DNA of 64,000 bases, taken from contig NZ_JAPFQN010000002.1 of NCBI RefSeq assembly GCF_026241165.1, positions 310,001-374,000 on the forward strand, in the 5' to 3' direction. The notes under the pieces were generated by a model. The model did not search any database. It saw only the letters and a list, made by a program, of their open reading frames with translations, and was not told where the DNA came from. The translations under genes and the position numbers were made by a program. Shown piece after piece: positions 26,508 to 36,956 of the stretch. This DNA is from Mangrovivirga halotolerans. Lineage in GTDB: Bacteria > Bacteroidota > Bacteroidia > Cytophagales > Cyclobacteriaceae. Every line of letters begins with the position of its first letter. Positions within the stretch are counted from its first letter, which is position 1.

Positions 26508-27488
26508 ATGGTAGAGTTAGTAGATCAGCAAATTGAAGAGTTAATTTTAAGAAGTACTCATGCTTCTTCTATAACCAAAATCGAGGAGATCCAGGAATTA
26601 TGGAGTGGCTATGGGAAAATTCTGCGGGTAAGTGTTTCAGATGGTCAACCTGAATCGGTAATCCTGAAACTCATCAATTTCAAAAAGGCTTCATCACATC
26701 CTCGGGGATGGAATACAAATATTTCACATGAACGAAAGCTTCATTCCTATGAAGTCGAACTAGAATGGTATAAAAACTATAGTCATCAGTGCAATGATCT
26801 TTGCAGTGTACCGAAAACACTTTTGATCAAAGAATTCGATGACCGGGCTTTAATCATTTTAGAAGACCTGGACCTTTCCGGTTTTCCGGGTAGAAGCTTA
26901 GACTTGAGTCCGGTACAGATCAGATTATGCTTACGGTGGCTGGCTAATTTTCACGGTCAATTTTTAGGAGCTTCTCCAACAGGTCTTTGGGAACAAGGAA
27001 GCTATTGGCATCTGGACACCAGGCCCGATGAACTAAAGGCAATGAAAAACAAAAGGCTTCAACAAGCAGCCCCGTTAATCGACGAGAAACTCAAGGATTG
27101 CACGTTTAAAACGATCATACATGGTGATGCCAAACCAGCAAACTTTTGTTTTACTTCCAATAATAAAGATGTCGCAGCAGTTGATTTTCAATATGTAGGT
27201 GGTGGTTGTGGTATGAAAGATATTGCTTATCTACTCGGTGCTTGTACCGATTCTAATAACAAAACTGAAAAAGAATACTTAGATTTCTATTTCGAGCAAT
27301 TGAAAACAACGGTAAAGCCGGATACAGATTTTGAAAGCCTTGAAGCAGAATGGCAGTCTCTTTACCCTTACGCAGTCGCTGACTTCCAGCGATTTCTAAA
27401 TGGCTGGAGCCCGGATCACTGGAAGGTGAATGATCACGCAATGGAATTGACCGAAGAAGTAGTAAACAAGTGTCTAAAAGAGATTTAA
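26508..27488 (+). CDS. kinase-fold protein, ecdysteroid-kinase/aminoglycoside-phosphotransferase-like
   Basis: A 326-residue small-molecule kinase-fold protein. The true start is ATG 26508 (MVELVDQQIEELILRS); the longer open frame from 26391 reads through the repeats. Catalytic loop IHGDAKPANF (H205, D207, N212) and metal-binding AVDFQYVGGGCGMKDIAYLL (D226) match APH/choline-kinase-like enzymes; ALIILEDLDLSGFPGR is the hinge, with LEDLD typical of the CHK/EcKinase-like group. The substrate is unknown. It runs into the phosphatase-family gene with one base between them, so the two act in one operon and may phosphorylate and dephosphorylate related metabolites. Confidence 0.88.
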   Translation: MVELVDQQIEELILRSTHASSITKIEEIQELWSGYGKILRVSVSDGQPESVILKLINFKKASSHPRGWNTNISHERKLHSYEVELEWYKNYSHQCNDLCSVPKTLLIKEFDDRALIILEDLDLSGFPGRSLDLSPVQIRLCLRWLANFHGQFLGASPTGLWEQGSYWHLDTRPDELKAMKNKRLQQAAPLIDEKLKDCTFKTIIHGDAKPANFCFTSNNKDVAAVDFQYVGGGCGMKDIAYLLGACTDSNNKTEKEYLDFYFEQLKTTVKPDTDFESLEAEWQSLYPYAVADFQRFLNGWSPDHWKVNDHAMELTEEVVNKCLKEI

Positions 27489-27489
27489 T

Positions 27490-28347
27490 ATGAACGAGGA
27501 TAAGCTGAAAATACTAACCGATACTGCCATAGAAGCAGCAAAGAAAGCCGGTAATTATATTAAATCTTTTCCCCGGGAAGATCTTAATGTAGAAATGAAA
27601 GATGAGCAGGAGACCCTGGCATCGCAAGTAGTCACGCAGGTCGATAAAGAAGTAGAATCGTTAATAGTCGAGCACTTAAAAGATTCAATGTCTGAATATG
27701 ACCTGGGTCTCCTAACCGAAGAAACGACTGATGATCAAAGCAGGTTAAAGAAAGCTTTTTTCTGGTGTATCGATCCCATTGACGGAACCTTGTCTTTTGT
27801 CGAAAACCAGGAAGGTTATGCAGTTTCGATTGCCTTAATCTCCAGAAGTGGTGTTCCATGTATTGGTGTAGTTTACGATCCGGTCAACTCAGTACTTTAT
27901 TATGCTTCAAAAGGATTAGGAGCCTATAAAGATGGCCATAAGATTCAAATAAATGAAAGTGATGATTTAAATATCTATCTCGATCGAAGTTCTGCTAAAG
28001 ATGAGCGGTATGAAAAGATTCTTGATCATTTAAAAAAGCAGGGATTTAACATTACCGGACCAAAATTGGGTTATGGAGCAGTAATGAATGCTATTAAATC
28101 CATTGAAAATGCTCCGGGATGTTATTTTAAATTATCAAAAAAATCTGAGGGCGGAGGTAGCATCTGGGACTTTGCCGCTACGTGCTGTATCTACACTGAA
28201 GCAGGACTTACTTGCATAAATGAAGAAGGCCAACCTTTAAACCTTAATAATGAAAAAACTACTTTCATGCATGAAAGTGGAATAATTTATAGTTCAAATC
28301 ATGAGGTGGCTTTAACAATTTTAAATTACACCCAAGAATCAAAGTAA
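27490..28347 (+). CDS. inositol monophosphatase family protein (CysQ-like)
   Basis: A 285-residue Mg-dependent phosphatase. Metal ligands are present: Glu in LLTEETTDD, DPIDGT at about residues 96-101, and WDFAA near 226, with GGGSIWDFAATCCIYTEAG forming the second signature. Family members remove phosphate from inositol phosphates, 3'-phosphoadenosine 5'-phosphate or sugar phosphates; EEGYAVSIALISRSGVPCIGVVYDP is common to the bisphosphate nucleotidase branch, which makes CysQ-like activity plausible. It follows the kinase-fold gene by one base. Confidence 0.88.
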   Translation: MNEDKLKILTDTAIEAAKKAGNYIKSFPREDLNVEMKDEQETLASQVVTQVDKEVESLIVEHLKDSMSEYDLGLLTEETTDDQSRLKKAFFWCIDPIDGTLSFVENQEGYAVSIALISRSGVPCIGVVYDPVNSVLYYASKGLGAYKDGHKIQINESDDLNIYLDRSSAKDERYEKILDHLKKQGFNITGPKLGYGAVMNAIKSIENAPGCYFKLSKKSEGGGSIWDFAATCCIYTEAGLTCINEEGQPLNLNNEKTTFMHESGIIYSSNHEVALTILNYTQESK

Positions 28348-28853
28348 TAATTAGTCTGCATTAAAATCTAATTATGAAACGTGTGAATCGTTACTATGTC
28401 GGTCCTAAAACAGAACGTTAAGAACTACTTTTATTCAGTTTTATGATATTTAAATGATTTGATTTTATTTGAAATTATTACTTAAAGGATATTATGTAAA
28501 AATTAAGTATCAAATATTTTTACATTAAATATTACAATTCTATTTGCAAATAATTAAAATTTCACGAACTTAAATAAAATGATCTTTCTAAAGATCAATA
28601 AAAATAAACCAAAACTATTCATTCATTAAAGAACAGATCTTTGTGATGACAAGGTGATACACATTACCTGAAAAATTACATCTGTAAAACTAAATCCCTA
28701 TGCTGATTGAAAAAATCTGCAATAGAAATCTATTGCCTGGTGTGAAATTATATTCTATTGTAAAAATCATCGAATTGGTTTTCGATCCCCAGCCACCATA
28801 GTCTCCTGCGCTTAATTCAAAACTATTTTCCAATTCAACACTAATCTTTACCT
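28348..28853. other. intergenic region upstream of the giant secreted protein
   Basis: 506 AT-rich bases with no convincing gene on either strand. It must carry the terminator region of the kinase/phosphatase operon and the promoter of the next gene. I see no strong hairpin with a T-run and no perfect Bacteroidota promoter pair. Confidence 0.5.
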
Positions 28854-31800
28854 ATGAATATCTTTACAAAACCAATCAATTTATGCTTTTGGTATTGGAA
28901 GACATTTAGCTCAAGCAAATGGGTATACCTGTTTCTTTTGTTGTTTGCACTTCCATTAACCATCTTTTCACAAGCACAAAAAGCGCCGGCAGAACCTGTC
29001 ATTTGCCCGGCCAAATTCGAGGATATGTTCACCAGGGTCAACATTCCCGATTCTAAAAACCTTTTAAACCAGCGCATATTAAAACAAAATGCTACTGCCG
29101 AATTCCAAATCACGTTTGGTCCCGGAGCGGAGGCAAATCCGGAAGCAAAGGCTGCATTTCAATATGCGCTGGATATCTGGGCCACACAAATTGTATCTTC
29201 TGTGCCCATTAAAATATATGTTGATTTTGCTGATCTAGGACCAGGTGTCCTTGCTTCCGCCGGACCAGCTTATAATGTATTTAACTTCCCCGGAGCGCCA
29301 GAAGAAGACGTTCTATACCCGGCAGCGTTAGCAAACTCACTTGCGGGTGAAGTACTCTTTCCAGATGAGGAATATGACCTCATAGTTAACCTGGGAAATG
29401 GCATACCATGGTATTTCGGCTTAGATGGAAATACCCCTGCCGGACTATTTGATTTTGTCACAGTTGCCTTGCACGAAGCCGGTCACGGTCTTGGTTTTAC
29501 TACTGTTCGCGGTTATAATGCGGGTGTTGGAACCTTACGTTCCGGTGGAAGACCATCAGTATTCGGAATATTTATTGTCGATGGAGACGGTAATTTATTG
29601 ATAAATTTCCCCGATCCTTCTGAAGAATTAGGCGATGCCTTCACCGGTGGTGATATATTTATGGACGGCACCTTCGCCAGAGCAGCATTAGGCGGAGAAA
29701 GACCCGAATTATATGCCCCATCAAACTTTCAGGGAGGATCGAGTATTGCTCATTGGGATGAAGCTGCTTTTCCGGCAGGAAATCCAAATTCATTAATGAC
29801 TCCGCAAGTAGGATCCGCCGAATCAAATTTTGATATAGGAGATATCACCAGGGGTCTATTTAAAGATATGGGCTGGGTAATAAATGATGACAATGCCCCT
29901 CCCGTTGTTGTGAGTCCTGCTACATTCGATGAAGAACTATTTACAAATAATATTATAACTAAACAGCTCGAATTATCTAATATTTCCGATTCACTTATTA
30001 CTGTTGATATTACACCTTTTCCCGGATCGGTATTAATATCTAACCTATCACAGCAATCAATAACAATCGCCTCAGGTGAAACTGATTCGATCACTTTTGA
30101 TATCAATGCAACGGGAATTGCTAAAGGAACATACTCGGATACGTTACTAATAGAGGTAGCAGATTTTAATAGTACAATTTCTGTCCCGGTCAATGTGCGG
30201 GTGATTGATGGATCCGAAGCGCCGGAGATATCTGTTAACCCCAATTCGTTTTCAGTGGAATTGGAGCAATTCCAGCAGGCCACCCGTGATTTGACAATAA
30301 GTAATTCAGGTGATGATGATCTTATCTATAAAATTGAAATAGAAAATGATTCCTTGACTTCATTTAATCAGCTGGTTGAGCAAACAGATGCAACTATCAG
30401 AACTAATGGTTTACAAAAATTCAAAGTAAACCGACCAGACACAGATAATTTATCTTCTGCAATTATTGGTGAACATACTACCCAGAGCAAAGTAGTTACT
30501 TCCTTGTATGCCACAGGATTCGAATCTTTTTCCACAGGAGATATTAATGGTCAGAATGGCTGGCTAAGCCAATACGCTGGTAACTGGACCATTTCCAACG
30601 AAAACCCGAAAGACAGTTCCCTGCATTTCAGAGGTGTTTCAGATGGACTGGGAGGAACCAGAACTGGTAATATTCTGGCTATATCCCCTACCATCACTCC
30701 GTTAGCAGAACCCTTTATGACAGCTTCCGCTGATATAAACATTCAAGGGTCTGGGGTAACCTGGGAGTTTATTCCTCAATCGCCTACGGAAGGATCTGTA
30801 GTTACAAGGATCCGCTTTAATCCTGACGGAACAATTGATGCCCTGACTGAATCGAATTTCACTCGTCTTGATGCAATGGTTCCTGAAGGATATTTCAACT
30901 TAAAACTAGTTGTCGACAAGGATGACTCCTCCTTCTCTGTATTTATAGATGGTGAATTGATTTTCAGCGGACAGGGATTTGCATCAATTATTGAGCAGGT
31001 TATCTTTTTGTCAGCAATGGAGACAACAGGCTCAACTTTTGATGTTGATAACCTTGAGGTCACCGATGGAGATCCGGATGCATTCTTCTTAAGTGTTGTT
31101 CCAAGTTCAGGTGTCGTTCCGTTCGGTGAGTCCGAAACACTGACTGTTAAATTCGATGCAAGAGTTCTTTCCTCTGGAACTTATAATGCTACCATTAATG
31201 TATGGAGCAATGACTCTACTAATTCACCTATTTCGGTTCCTGTTGAATTAACCGTTGTTGCACCTCCACAAATCAGTGTTTTTCCAGATAACCTAAGTGC
31301 AGCTGTAGATGTAACAACCGACGATCCACCAACTGCAGTAGAGTCTTTTACTATTACTAATTCAGGGGAATCATCACTACAGTTTAATATTAATACAGGA
31401 AACACTTCATTCAATCCTCCTTCCTCAAATGCCCGAAAGGCTGCAATAGACCTTGCTAATTACGGTCTAGGGAATATAAAGGAATATTCAGAGAATTCTG
31501 TCTTTACTAAAGGGACGATGCGTACAATTAAGTCGTCCTCAGGTCAGCCCTTAAACAGTTCATTTACCGATTCAATTTATTATGATTCAGGAATAGGGTT
31601 TCCGGATAATTTCTCAGGATTACAAACATCACCCTACACGACAGCAATGAAATTTGATGTAGAAAGTAATTTTACTCTGACTGCCATTAGGAATGGATTT
31701 AGAACAGAATCAGTTTCAGATCCTGTAATCATTCTTGAAATTTATGCAGGCGGTAATGATCCAACTGAAGGCGAATTACTTCTTTCCCAAACCGTAGAAC

Positions 31801-34800
31801 AAGGAAGTGAAGAAGGAATTGTCATCGTGGAAACGCTGGAAGAGTCGATAGATTTTGAAGCAGGAGATACGTTCTGGGTAGTTCACAAATACCCTGAAGG
31901 CATTGAATTTCCACAGGGAGTAGATGACAATGCTACGCAGCGTCCAGACACGTATTTCTTTAGTGGAGACGGAGGTGAAACTTATAATCCTTCCGGGTTT
32001 GTATTCTTTGTTCGAGCCCTTAGTGGAAGTACTTCAGAAGGATATATTGCAGTTGAGCCAAGTACAGGTAATATTGCTCCCGGAGACTCACTGATAGTTA
32101 CAGCAACTTTTGATGGTTCATCATTGGCAAATGGAACTTATAACACTCCACTAAATGTCACCAGTAATGATCCGATTAATTCATCGGTCGTGGTAAATAC
32201 TCAGTTTTCCGTTAGTGGCCAGGTTTCAAATATTGAATTTTCAGAAGAGTATATTCTTTTCAATGATGTATTTAAAGGTGCTGAAAGAACTCGAACATTC
32301 ACCATATCAAATACTGGTTTGGCTCTGATAAACATTTCAGGCATTTCATCAGATAATCCTGATTTTACTGTTGATATATCTGAAGCCCAACTACCAGCTG
32401 GAGAATCGATTGAGGTTTCAGTAACGTTTGCACCTTCTTCACTGGGAAGTATTAACGGGTTGATTACCATAGAAAGTGATGCTGCTAATAACACTTCATT
32501 TGATTTGGTAGTCAATGGCGTTGGAGTTGATCCACCAATCGCATTGTTCGATCCGGAAACAATTACAGAAACTACTGATGCCGGTACTACAGTAGAAACA
32601 TCTGTTTCGCTTAAAAATGAAGGCAACTCACCTTTAATATTTTCATTCCCTGATCTTGCTATAAAAGCGGCTTTAAATGATCCGACATTAGATCTTTCAA
32701 ATGCTGAACTTCTGGCTTTTGAAAATTTCAATCCTCAAACTGCCGAAAAAACCACCCTTGATACCCGAGTTGGTAGTCCGGTAGAAAAAAGTATAGGAGT
32801 TGATAATGGATTCGGCTATTCATGGATAGACAGTGATGAAGATGGCGGACCCATCTATAATTTTACAGATATCACTACGTCAGGAACAGAAGTAACAGCT
32901 GCTTTAGGAGGTGATGGATCAACTGAGGTAGCCTTGTCTTTTCCTTTCGAATATTATGGAGAGGAACAAAACTCTGTATTCATTAATGCCAATGGCTTTT
33001 TAGCATTTAGCGAACCTGCAAGCCCAACCTGGTTAAATACGCAAATACCAGTTGACGATAATGTGAATAATGTAATTGCCGGATTCTGGAGTGACCTTGA
33101 ACCACAAGAGTTTGATGGTGCTGTTCATTTCCAGGACTTCGGAGATCACTTTATCGTACAATGGACCCAGGCAACTGAATTTCTTGGAGAGGCAGAAGAA
33201 TATGTAACATTTCAGATTGTCTTATATAATGATGGAAACATTGATGTATTCTATGATGATGTTTCTTCAGCTTCATTCCTTAATACAGCGACAGTAGGAA
33301 TCGAAAATGCTGATGGATCCGATGGAGCCCAAGTGGCATTTAATACAAATTATGTAAAAGATGGTTTAGCATTGAGGTTTGTAAAACCTGATCTCATTCT
33401 GACACCATTTATATCAAATGTATCACCATTGAGTGGTGTTGTTCCAGCTGGTGGATCCAGGCAAATAGATGTTACTCTTGATGCCACTGAACTAAATGAC
33501 GGGGTATATTACGACGAACTTTTCCTTTCCAGCAATGCTCCTTCAGAAGAAAACAATACGGCATTATTTGAACTAACCGTAATAGGATTCCCGGAAATAT
33601 CGTTGCAACCAGACAGCCTGAATTTTGATTCCCTGTTTGTTGGTCTAAGCAGTGACGCTTCTTTCCTTATTACAAATACAGGAAGTAAAACGTTGGACAT
33701 TTCTTCTATATCCAATGCAAATAATGACTTCATAAGTGATGAATCAGGTCCGATATCACTGGCTCCTGATGAATCAAGAATTGTCAATGTTACATTCATT
33801 CCATCTTCGTTTGAATTAATAGAAGATGAGATCATAATTCAAAGTAATGATGCATTTGGTAACCCAACTTCTACAGTGTATGTATCCGGTATTGGAGTTG
33901 ACCCGCCAGTAATTGGACTGGATCCTGACTCCATAGCTGTATCTGTTTATAAAACGGACTCAGTAACCTCCACTGTAAGTGTTTCAAACAATGGTAATTA
34001 TCCTTTAACGTATTTTCTTTCCACACCGGCATTCGGTAAAGCAGGAAATAATCTTACAACAGAAGGATATGAAAAGCTGGAATACGAAAAAATTCTAAGT
34101 AAAGAATCGGAAGACAATCGAGTTGGCCCGGCCTTCTTAAATGCCAGTGGCGGACCTGGAACGTTTGGATATACCTGGGTAGATAATAATAGCGGCGGAC
34201 CTTCATATGAATACATAGATATTTCATCTATGGGGACTCTTGCCGATGTAGGTGGAGATGGAGACATTACAGTTCCACTTCCATTCAACTTTAATTTCTT
34301 TGGAAATGATCAAAGTGAGGTCACAATCGGAGCTAATGGATTCCTGACCTTTGCCCCAATTGTTGGTAATAATTTCACTAACCAACAAATACCTGACGAA
34401 TCAAATCCGAATTATTTCATTGCACCACTTTGGGATGATCTGGAGCCACAAAACGGAACAGGAGTATTTTATTATGGTACATCAGAGTACTTTATAGTTC
34501 AGTATGAGGAAGTACCAGGATTTGGCTTTCCGCCATTTCTCCCTGAACCTGCACCGGTAAGTTTTCAGGTTATATTATTTCCTGATGGTTCTTTCAAGTT
34601 TCAATACAAAAATGTTGAATCCACCATTAGCACGAGTAGTACTGTTGGTATAGAAGGACCAATGGGCATGTCAGGGCTTCAGGTTATCTTTAATACAGAA
34701 TACCTGACCAATGAGCTTGCAATATCCTTTACACCGCCAGTTGGTGGAACCGTTCAGCCAGGAGAAGCTGATGATGTGGCAGTAACTTTCTATTCTGATG

Positions 34801-36062
34801 AGCTGGAAGCGGATTCTACCTATTTTGGAGATATCGTTGTGCGAAGCAATGACCCGATTACACCACAAGCATCAATACCAGTTGCATTAACCGTCTTACC
34901 GATTCCTGAAGTAATCGCGTTTACTTTAATTAACGCTGATATACAGGAAGAAATCGGCCCATTATCTGATGGTGATGTAATCAATCTCGACAACTATCGT
35001 AAAAATAAATTTAGTATCGTTGCTGAGGTTGATGGCAAAAACATAGGTAGTGTAGTCTTTGATTTCAATGAAGAGCAAGGCTTCCAAACTGAGAACTTCG
35101 CACCGTATAGTTTAAATGGAGACTTTAGTGGTGGTAACAAGTTTTATCCAGTTGAATTGCCTTTAGGGATCAACACGGTAACTGCCACACCTTTTACCAA
35201 AAGAAATGGTAATGGTTTCCAAGGAATCCCTCTTTCAATAAATTTTGAAGTCATTAATAATAATTCTTCCGAATGCTATGGTGAATCTGTTCTTTCATAT
35301 AATCCCGGAAACAGGAAAAATGGCAGAGCACTACCAGAGTCCAGATCCAATCCTGAACAAGCACTTGGCGAACCACAAGAAAATGATAATTTCAACTTCG
35401 TTTCATTAGGTTTTGGTGGTTCGATTGAGATAGCCTTAGGATGCGAGGTATTGGATCGCGAAGGAGATGATCTCCTCATTGTTGAAACTTCCTTCAGGGA
35501 TGGTAGTTCATCCTGCCTATCCTATCCGGAAAAAGCTAAAATTGAAGCTTCGGAAAATGGTATTGATTGGTTTGTGGTCTCAGAAGAAATTTGTCGGGAC
35601 GGATCAATTGATCTTGCCGATGGTGGACTTGAAAAAGCAAGTTACCTCCGAATTACTGACATTTCAGATCCTGCTGACTTCAGAGGTGGTAATGCAGATG
35701 GCTATGACCTCGATGGTATCATAGTGATCAACAAGCTTTCTGCAGAAGCTCAAAAAGAACTTATGGTCTCGGTTAATGAAACTGAAAACCTTGTTACCAA
35801 CGAGCAAGATGTAGATATCAAAGTATATCCGGTTCCGGCTGATAACTTTATAAAGGTTAATTTTAAAGGGATGGGTGAAAGGTATTATACTGAAATCTAT
35901 AATCTGAATGGTGAAAGTGTTCTGAACTCAAATCTTGGAAATGTATCCGGCGTTCGAGAAAATCAATTTAATGTAGAAACTCTCAGACCGGGAATTTACA
36001 TTATGAGATTAATTTCTGAATCCGGAATGATTATCACTCAGAAAAAAATAATAAAACAGTAA
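28854..36062 (+). CDS. giant T9SS-exported metallopeptidase-like multidomain surface protein
   Basis: A 2402-residue secreted protein. After a signal region ending about residue 42 (LPLTIFSQAQ) comes a metallopeptidase-like domain with zinc motif HEAGHGLGF (H207, E208, H211) and a later HWDEAAFPAGNPNSLMTPQ block, typical of secreted zinc peptidases of this group. Then follow many Ig-like choice-of-anchor/ASH-type repeats, a lectin-like jelly-roll segment (about 555-735), two nidogen-like domains (about 1320-1505 and 1770-1955) each inside a longer duplicated unit starting near GVDPP, a discoidin-like region near the end, and a C-terminal T9SS sorting domain (VDIKVYPVPADNFIKVNF to the end). 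It is probably a surface or secreted adhesin/peptidase. It seems monocistronic. Confidence 0.9.
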   Translation: MNIFTKPINLCFWYWKTFSSSKWVYLFLLLFALPLTIFSQAQKAPAEPVICPAKFEDMFTRVNIPDSKNLLNQRILKQNATAEFQITFGPGAEANPEAKAAFQYALDIWATQIVSSVPIKIYVDFADLGPGVLASAGPAYNVFNFPGAPEEDVLYPAALANSLAGEVLFPDEEYDLIVNLGNGIPWYFGLDGNTPAGLFDFVTVALHEAGHGLGFTTVRGYNAGVGTLRSGGRPSVFGIFIVDGDGNLLINFPDPSEELGDAFTGGDIFMDGTFARAALGGERPELYAPSNFQGGSSIAHWDEAAFPAGNPNSLMTPQVGSAESNFDIGDITRGLFKDMGWVINDDNAPPVVVSPATFDEELFTNNIITKQLELSNISDSLITVDITPFPGSVLISNLSQQSITIASGETDSITFDINATGIAKGTYSDTLLIEVADFNSTISVPVNVRVIDGSEAPEISVNPNSFSVELEQFQQATRDLTISNSGDDDLIYKIEIENDSLTSFNQLVEQTDATIRTNGLQKFKVNRPDTDNLSSAIIGEHTTQSKVVTSLYATGFESFSTGDINGQNGWLSQYAGNWTISNENPKDSSLHFRGVSDGLGGTRTGNILAISPTITPLAEPFMTASADINIQGSGVTWEFIPQSPTEGSVVTRIRFNPDGTIDALTESNFTRLDAMVPEGYFNLKLVVDKDDSSFSVFIDGELIFSGQGFASIIEQVIFLSAMETTGSTFDVDNLEVTDGDPDAFFLSVVPSSGVVPFGESETLTVKFDARVLSSGTYNATINVWSNDSTNSPISVPVELTVVAPPQISVFPDNLSAAVDVTTDDPPTAVESFTITNSGESSLQFNINTGNTSFNPPSSNARKAAIDLANYGLGNIKEYSENSVFTKGTMRTIKSSSGQPLNSSFTDSIYYDSGIGFPDNFSGLQTSPYTTAMKFDVESNFTLTAIRNGFRTESVSDPVIILEIYAGGNDPTEGELLLSQTVEQGSEEGIVIVETLEESIDFEAGDTFWVVHKYPEGIEFPQGVDDNATQRPDTYFFSGDGGETYNPSGFVFFVRALSGSTSEGYIAVEPSTGNIAPGDSLIVTATFDGSSLANGTYNTPLNVTSNDPINSSVVVNTQFSVSGQVSNIEFSEEYILFNDVFKGAERTRTFTISNTGLALINISGISSDNPDFTVDISEAQLPAGESIEVSVTFAPSSLGSINGLITIESDAANNTSFDLVVNGVGVDPPIALFDPETITETTDAGTTVETSVSLKNEGNSPLIFSFPDLAIKAALNDPTLDLSNAELLAFENFNPQTAEKTTLDTRVGSPVEKSIGVDNGFGYSWIDSDEDGGPIYNFTDITTSGTEVTAALGGDGSTEVALSFPFEYYGEEQNSVFINANGFLAFSEPASPTWLNTQIPVDDNVNNVIAGFWSDLEPQEFDGAVHFQDFGDHFIVQWTQATEFLGEAEEYVTFQIVLYNDGNIDVFYDDVSSASFLNTATVGIENADGSDGAQVAFNTNYVKDGLALRFVKPDLILTPFISNVSPLSGVVPAGGSRQIDVTLDATELNDGVYYDELFLSSNAPSEENNTALFELTVIGFPEISLQPDSLNFDSLFVGLSSDASFLITNTGSKTLDISSISNANNDFISDESGPISLAPDESRIVNVTFIPSSFELIEDEIIIQSNDAFGNPTSTVYVSGIGVDPPVIGLDPDSIAVSVYKTDSVTSTVSVSNNGNYPLTYFLSTPAFGKAGNNLTTEGYEKLEYEKILSKESEDNRVGPAFLNASGGPGTFGYTWVDNNSGGPSYEYIDISSMGTLADVGGDGDITVPLPFNFNFFGNDQSEVTIGANGFLTFAPIVGNNFTNQQIPDESNPNYFIAPLWDDLEPQNGTGVFYYGTSEYFIVQYEEVPGFGFPPFLPEPAPVSFQVILFPDGSFKFQYKNVESTISTSSTVGIEGPMGMSGLQVIFNTEYLTNELAISFTPPVGGTVQPGEADDVAVTFYSDELEADSTYFGDIVVRSNDPITPQASIPVALTVLPIPEVIAFTLINADIQEEIGPLSDGDVINLDNYRKNKFSIVAEVDGKNIGSVVFDFNEEQGFQTENFAPYSLNGDFSGGNKFYPVELPLGINTVTATPFTKRNGNGFQGIPLSINFEVINNNSSECYGESVLSYNPGNRKNGRALPESRSNPEQALGEPQENDNFNFVSLGFGGSIEIALGCEVLDREGDDLLIVETSFRDGSSSCLSYPEKAKIEASENGIDWFVVSEEICRDGSIDLADGGLEKASYLRITDISDPADFRGGNADGYDLDGIIVINKLSAEAQKELMVSVNETENLVTNEQDVDIKVYPVPADNFIKVNFKGMGERYYTEIYNLNGESVLNSNLGNVSGVRENQFNVETLRPGIYIMRLISESGMIITQKKIIKQ

Positions 36063-36089
36063 TTATTGATTTTCAATTTAAATTAAAAA

Positions 36090-36116
36090 AAGGCTGGCGA
36101 TCCTCTCGCCAGCCTT
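36090..36116. terminator. bidirectional terminator between convergent genes
   Basis: An 11-bp perfect stem (AAGGCTGGCGA / TCGCCAGCCTT) with a 5-nt loop; a run of A before it and T after it make it usable from both sides. It separates the giant secreted protein gene from the DUF4242 lipoprotein gene. Confidence 0.9.
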
Positions 36117-36137
36117 TTACATAAAAATATTTTTTCA

Positions 36138-36800
36138 CTATTCACCTTCAGTAATAGCGGCCACAGAAACAGGAACCAGTCCATGAGCTTCTTTATGTAC
36201 ATTTCTAACAGCTTCGGCATTTGGAGCTTCAGATAAACACATTACTGTTCCCGATGATTCATCTACCCAGTAATTAATGAAGTTCACATCATAATCACTT
36301 TGAACTGCGAGGTCTTTTTCATGAGCCTCAGCCACATCCTCAGCGGTCACTCCATCTTCACCAAGTTCATGAACGTCAAGATATAAGGTCTTGTCACCTG
36401 TATAATCTGCAGCAATTCCTTCAGAAACCTTATGAACCTTTTGAGGAGACAGGCCATGTGCTGAATTATGAATATCAACAATATCTGATTCTTTATGGGC
36501 TTTAGAAAGACAATAAATCTTCCCTTGTTCTTCATCAACCCAGTATTTCACAAAATTGACATCCAGAGAATCCTGAATTGCCAGGTCTTTCTCGTGAGCT
36601 TCTGCTACAGCTTCTGCTGTTACATTCCCTGCTCCAAGATCATGTACATCAATATACATCGCCCGGGTATCTGCATCTTCCATAGATACTTCAGTCGTAT
36701 CTTCCATTTTATCTACTTCTTGGTCTTCCTGAGATGTTTTTTCCTGATTGTTACATGCCCAAAACATCAGGCACAAACAAAATAATGGTATGGTTTTCAT
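36138..36800 (-). CDS. two-domain DUF4242 (nickel-binding SCO4226-like) lipoprotein
   Basis: A 220-residue lipoprotein (leader MKTIPLFCLCLMFWAC) with two near-identical domains of about 80 residues. Each reads xYxDVH[DE]LG...VTAE.VAEAHEKDLA.Q...VNF..YWVDE..G...CL..A...........H..AHGL. This is the DUF4242 pattern; the structure-known relative SCO4226 binds nickel. The linker before the first domain is strongly acidic. Duplication within one chain is unusual, as many homologues have one domain. It is convergent with the giant protein gene and probably monocistronic. Confidence 0.85.
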   Translation of the reverse strand: MKTIPLFCLCLMFWACNNQEKTSQEDQEVDKMEDTTEVSMEDADTRAMYIDVHDLGAGNVTAEAVAEAHEKDLAIQDSLDVNFVKYWVDEEQGKIYCLSKAHKESDIVDIHNSAHGLSPQKVHKVSEGIAADYTGDKTLYLDVHELGEDGVTAEDVAEAHEKDLAVQSDYDVNFINYWVDESSGTVMCLSEAPNAEAVRNVHKEAHGLVPVSVAAITEGE

Positions 36801-36907
36801 ATGCTTGTGGTATGGTTAAGAATCTTTAACAACTACATAAGTTACTGATAATGAGAGTCATTTCAAAAATAAAGAATCAAATTCAATTGCAATAGACCAA
36901 TAAAAAA

Positions 36908-36927
36908 ACCGGAATCAGATTTCCGGT
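36908..36927 (-). terminator. terminator of the 36957-38597 gene
   Basis: ACCGGAA / TTCCGGT forms a 7-bp perfect stem with a 6-nt loop. On the minus strand it is followed by a run of seven T residues, so it ends the hypothetical secreted protein gene. Confidence 0.85.
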
Positions 36928-36956
36928 GCTTTAAAAATTTGAATTTTTAAAAGGTC

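Noticed and set aside
28374-28421. 15-codon open frame after the IMPase gene
   Set aside because: Too short and without a leader, ribosome site or conserved context to support.
29750-30283. 177-codon open frame on the minus strand and similar ones at 32201-32731
   Set aside because: Shadows of the 2402-residue protein with Ser/Ile-rich composition and no domain.
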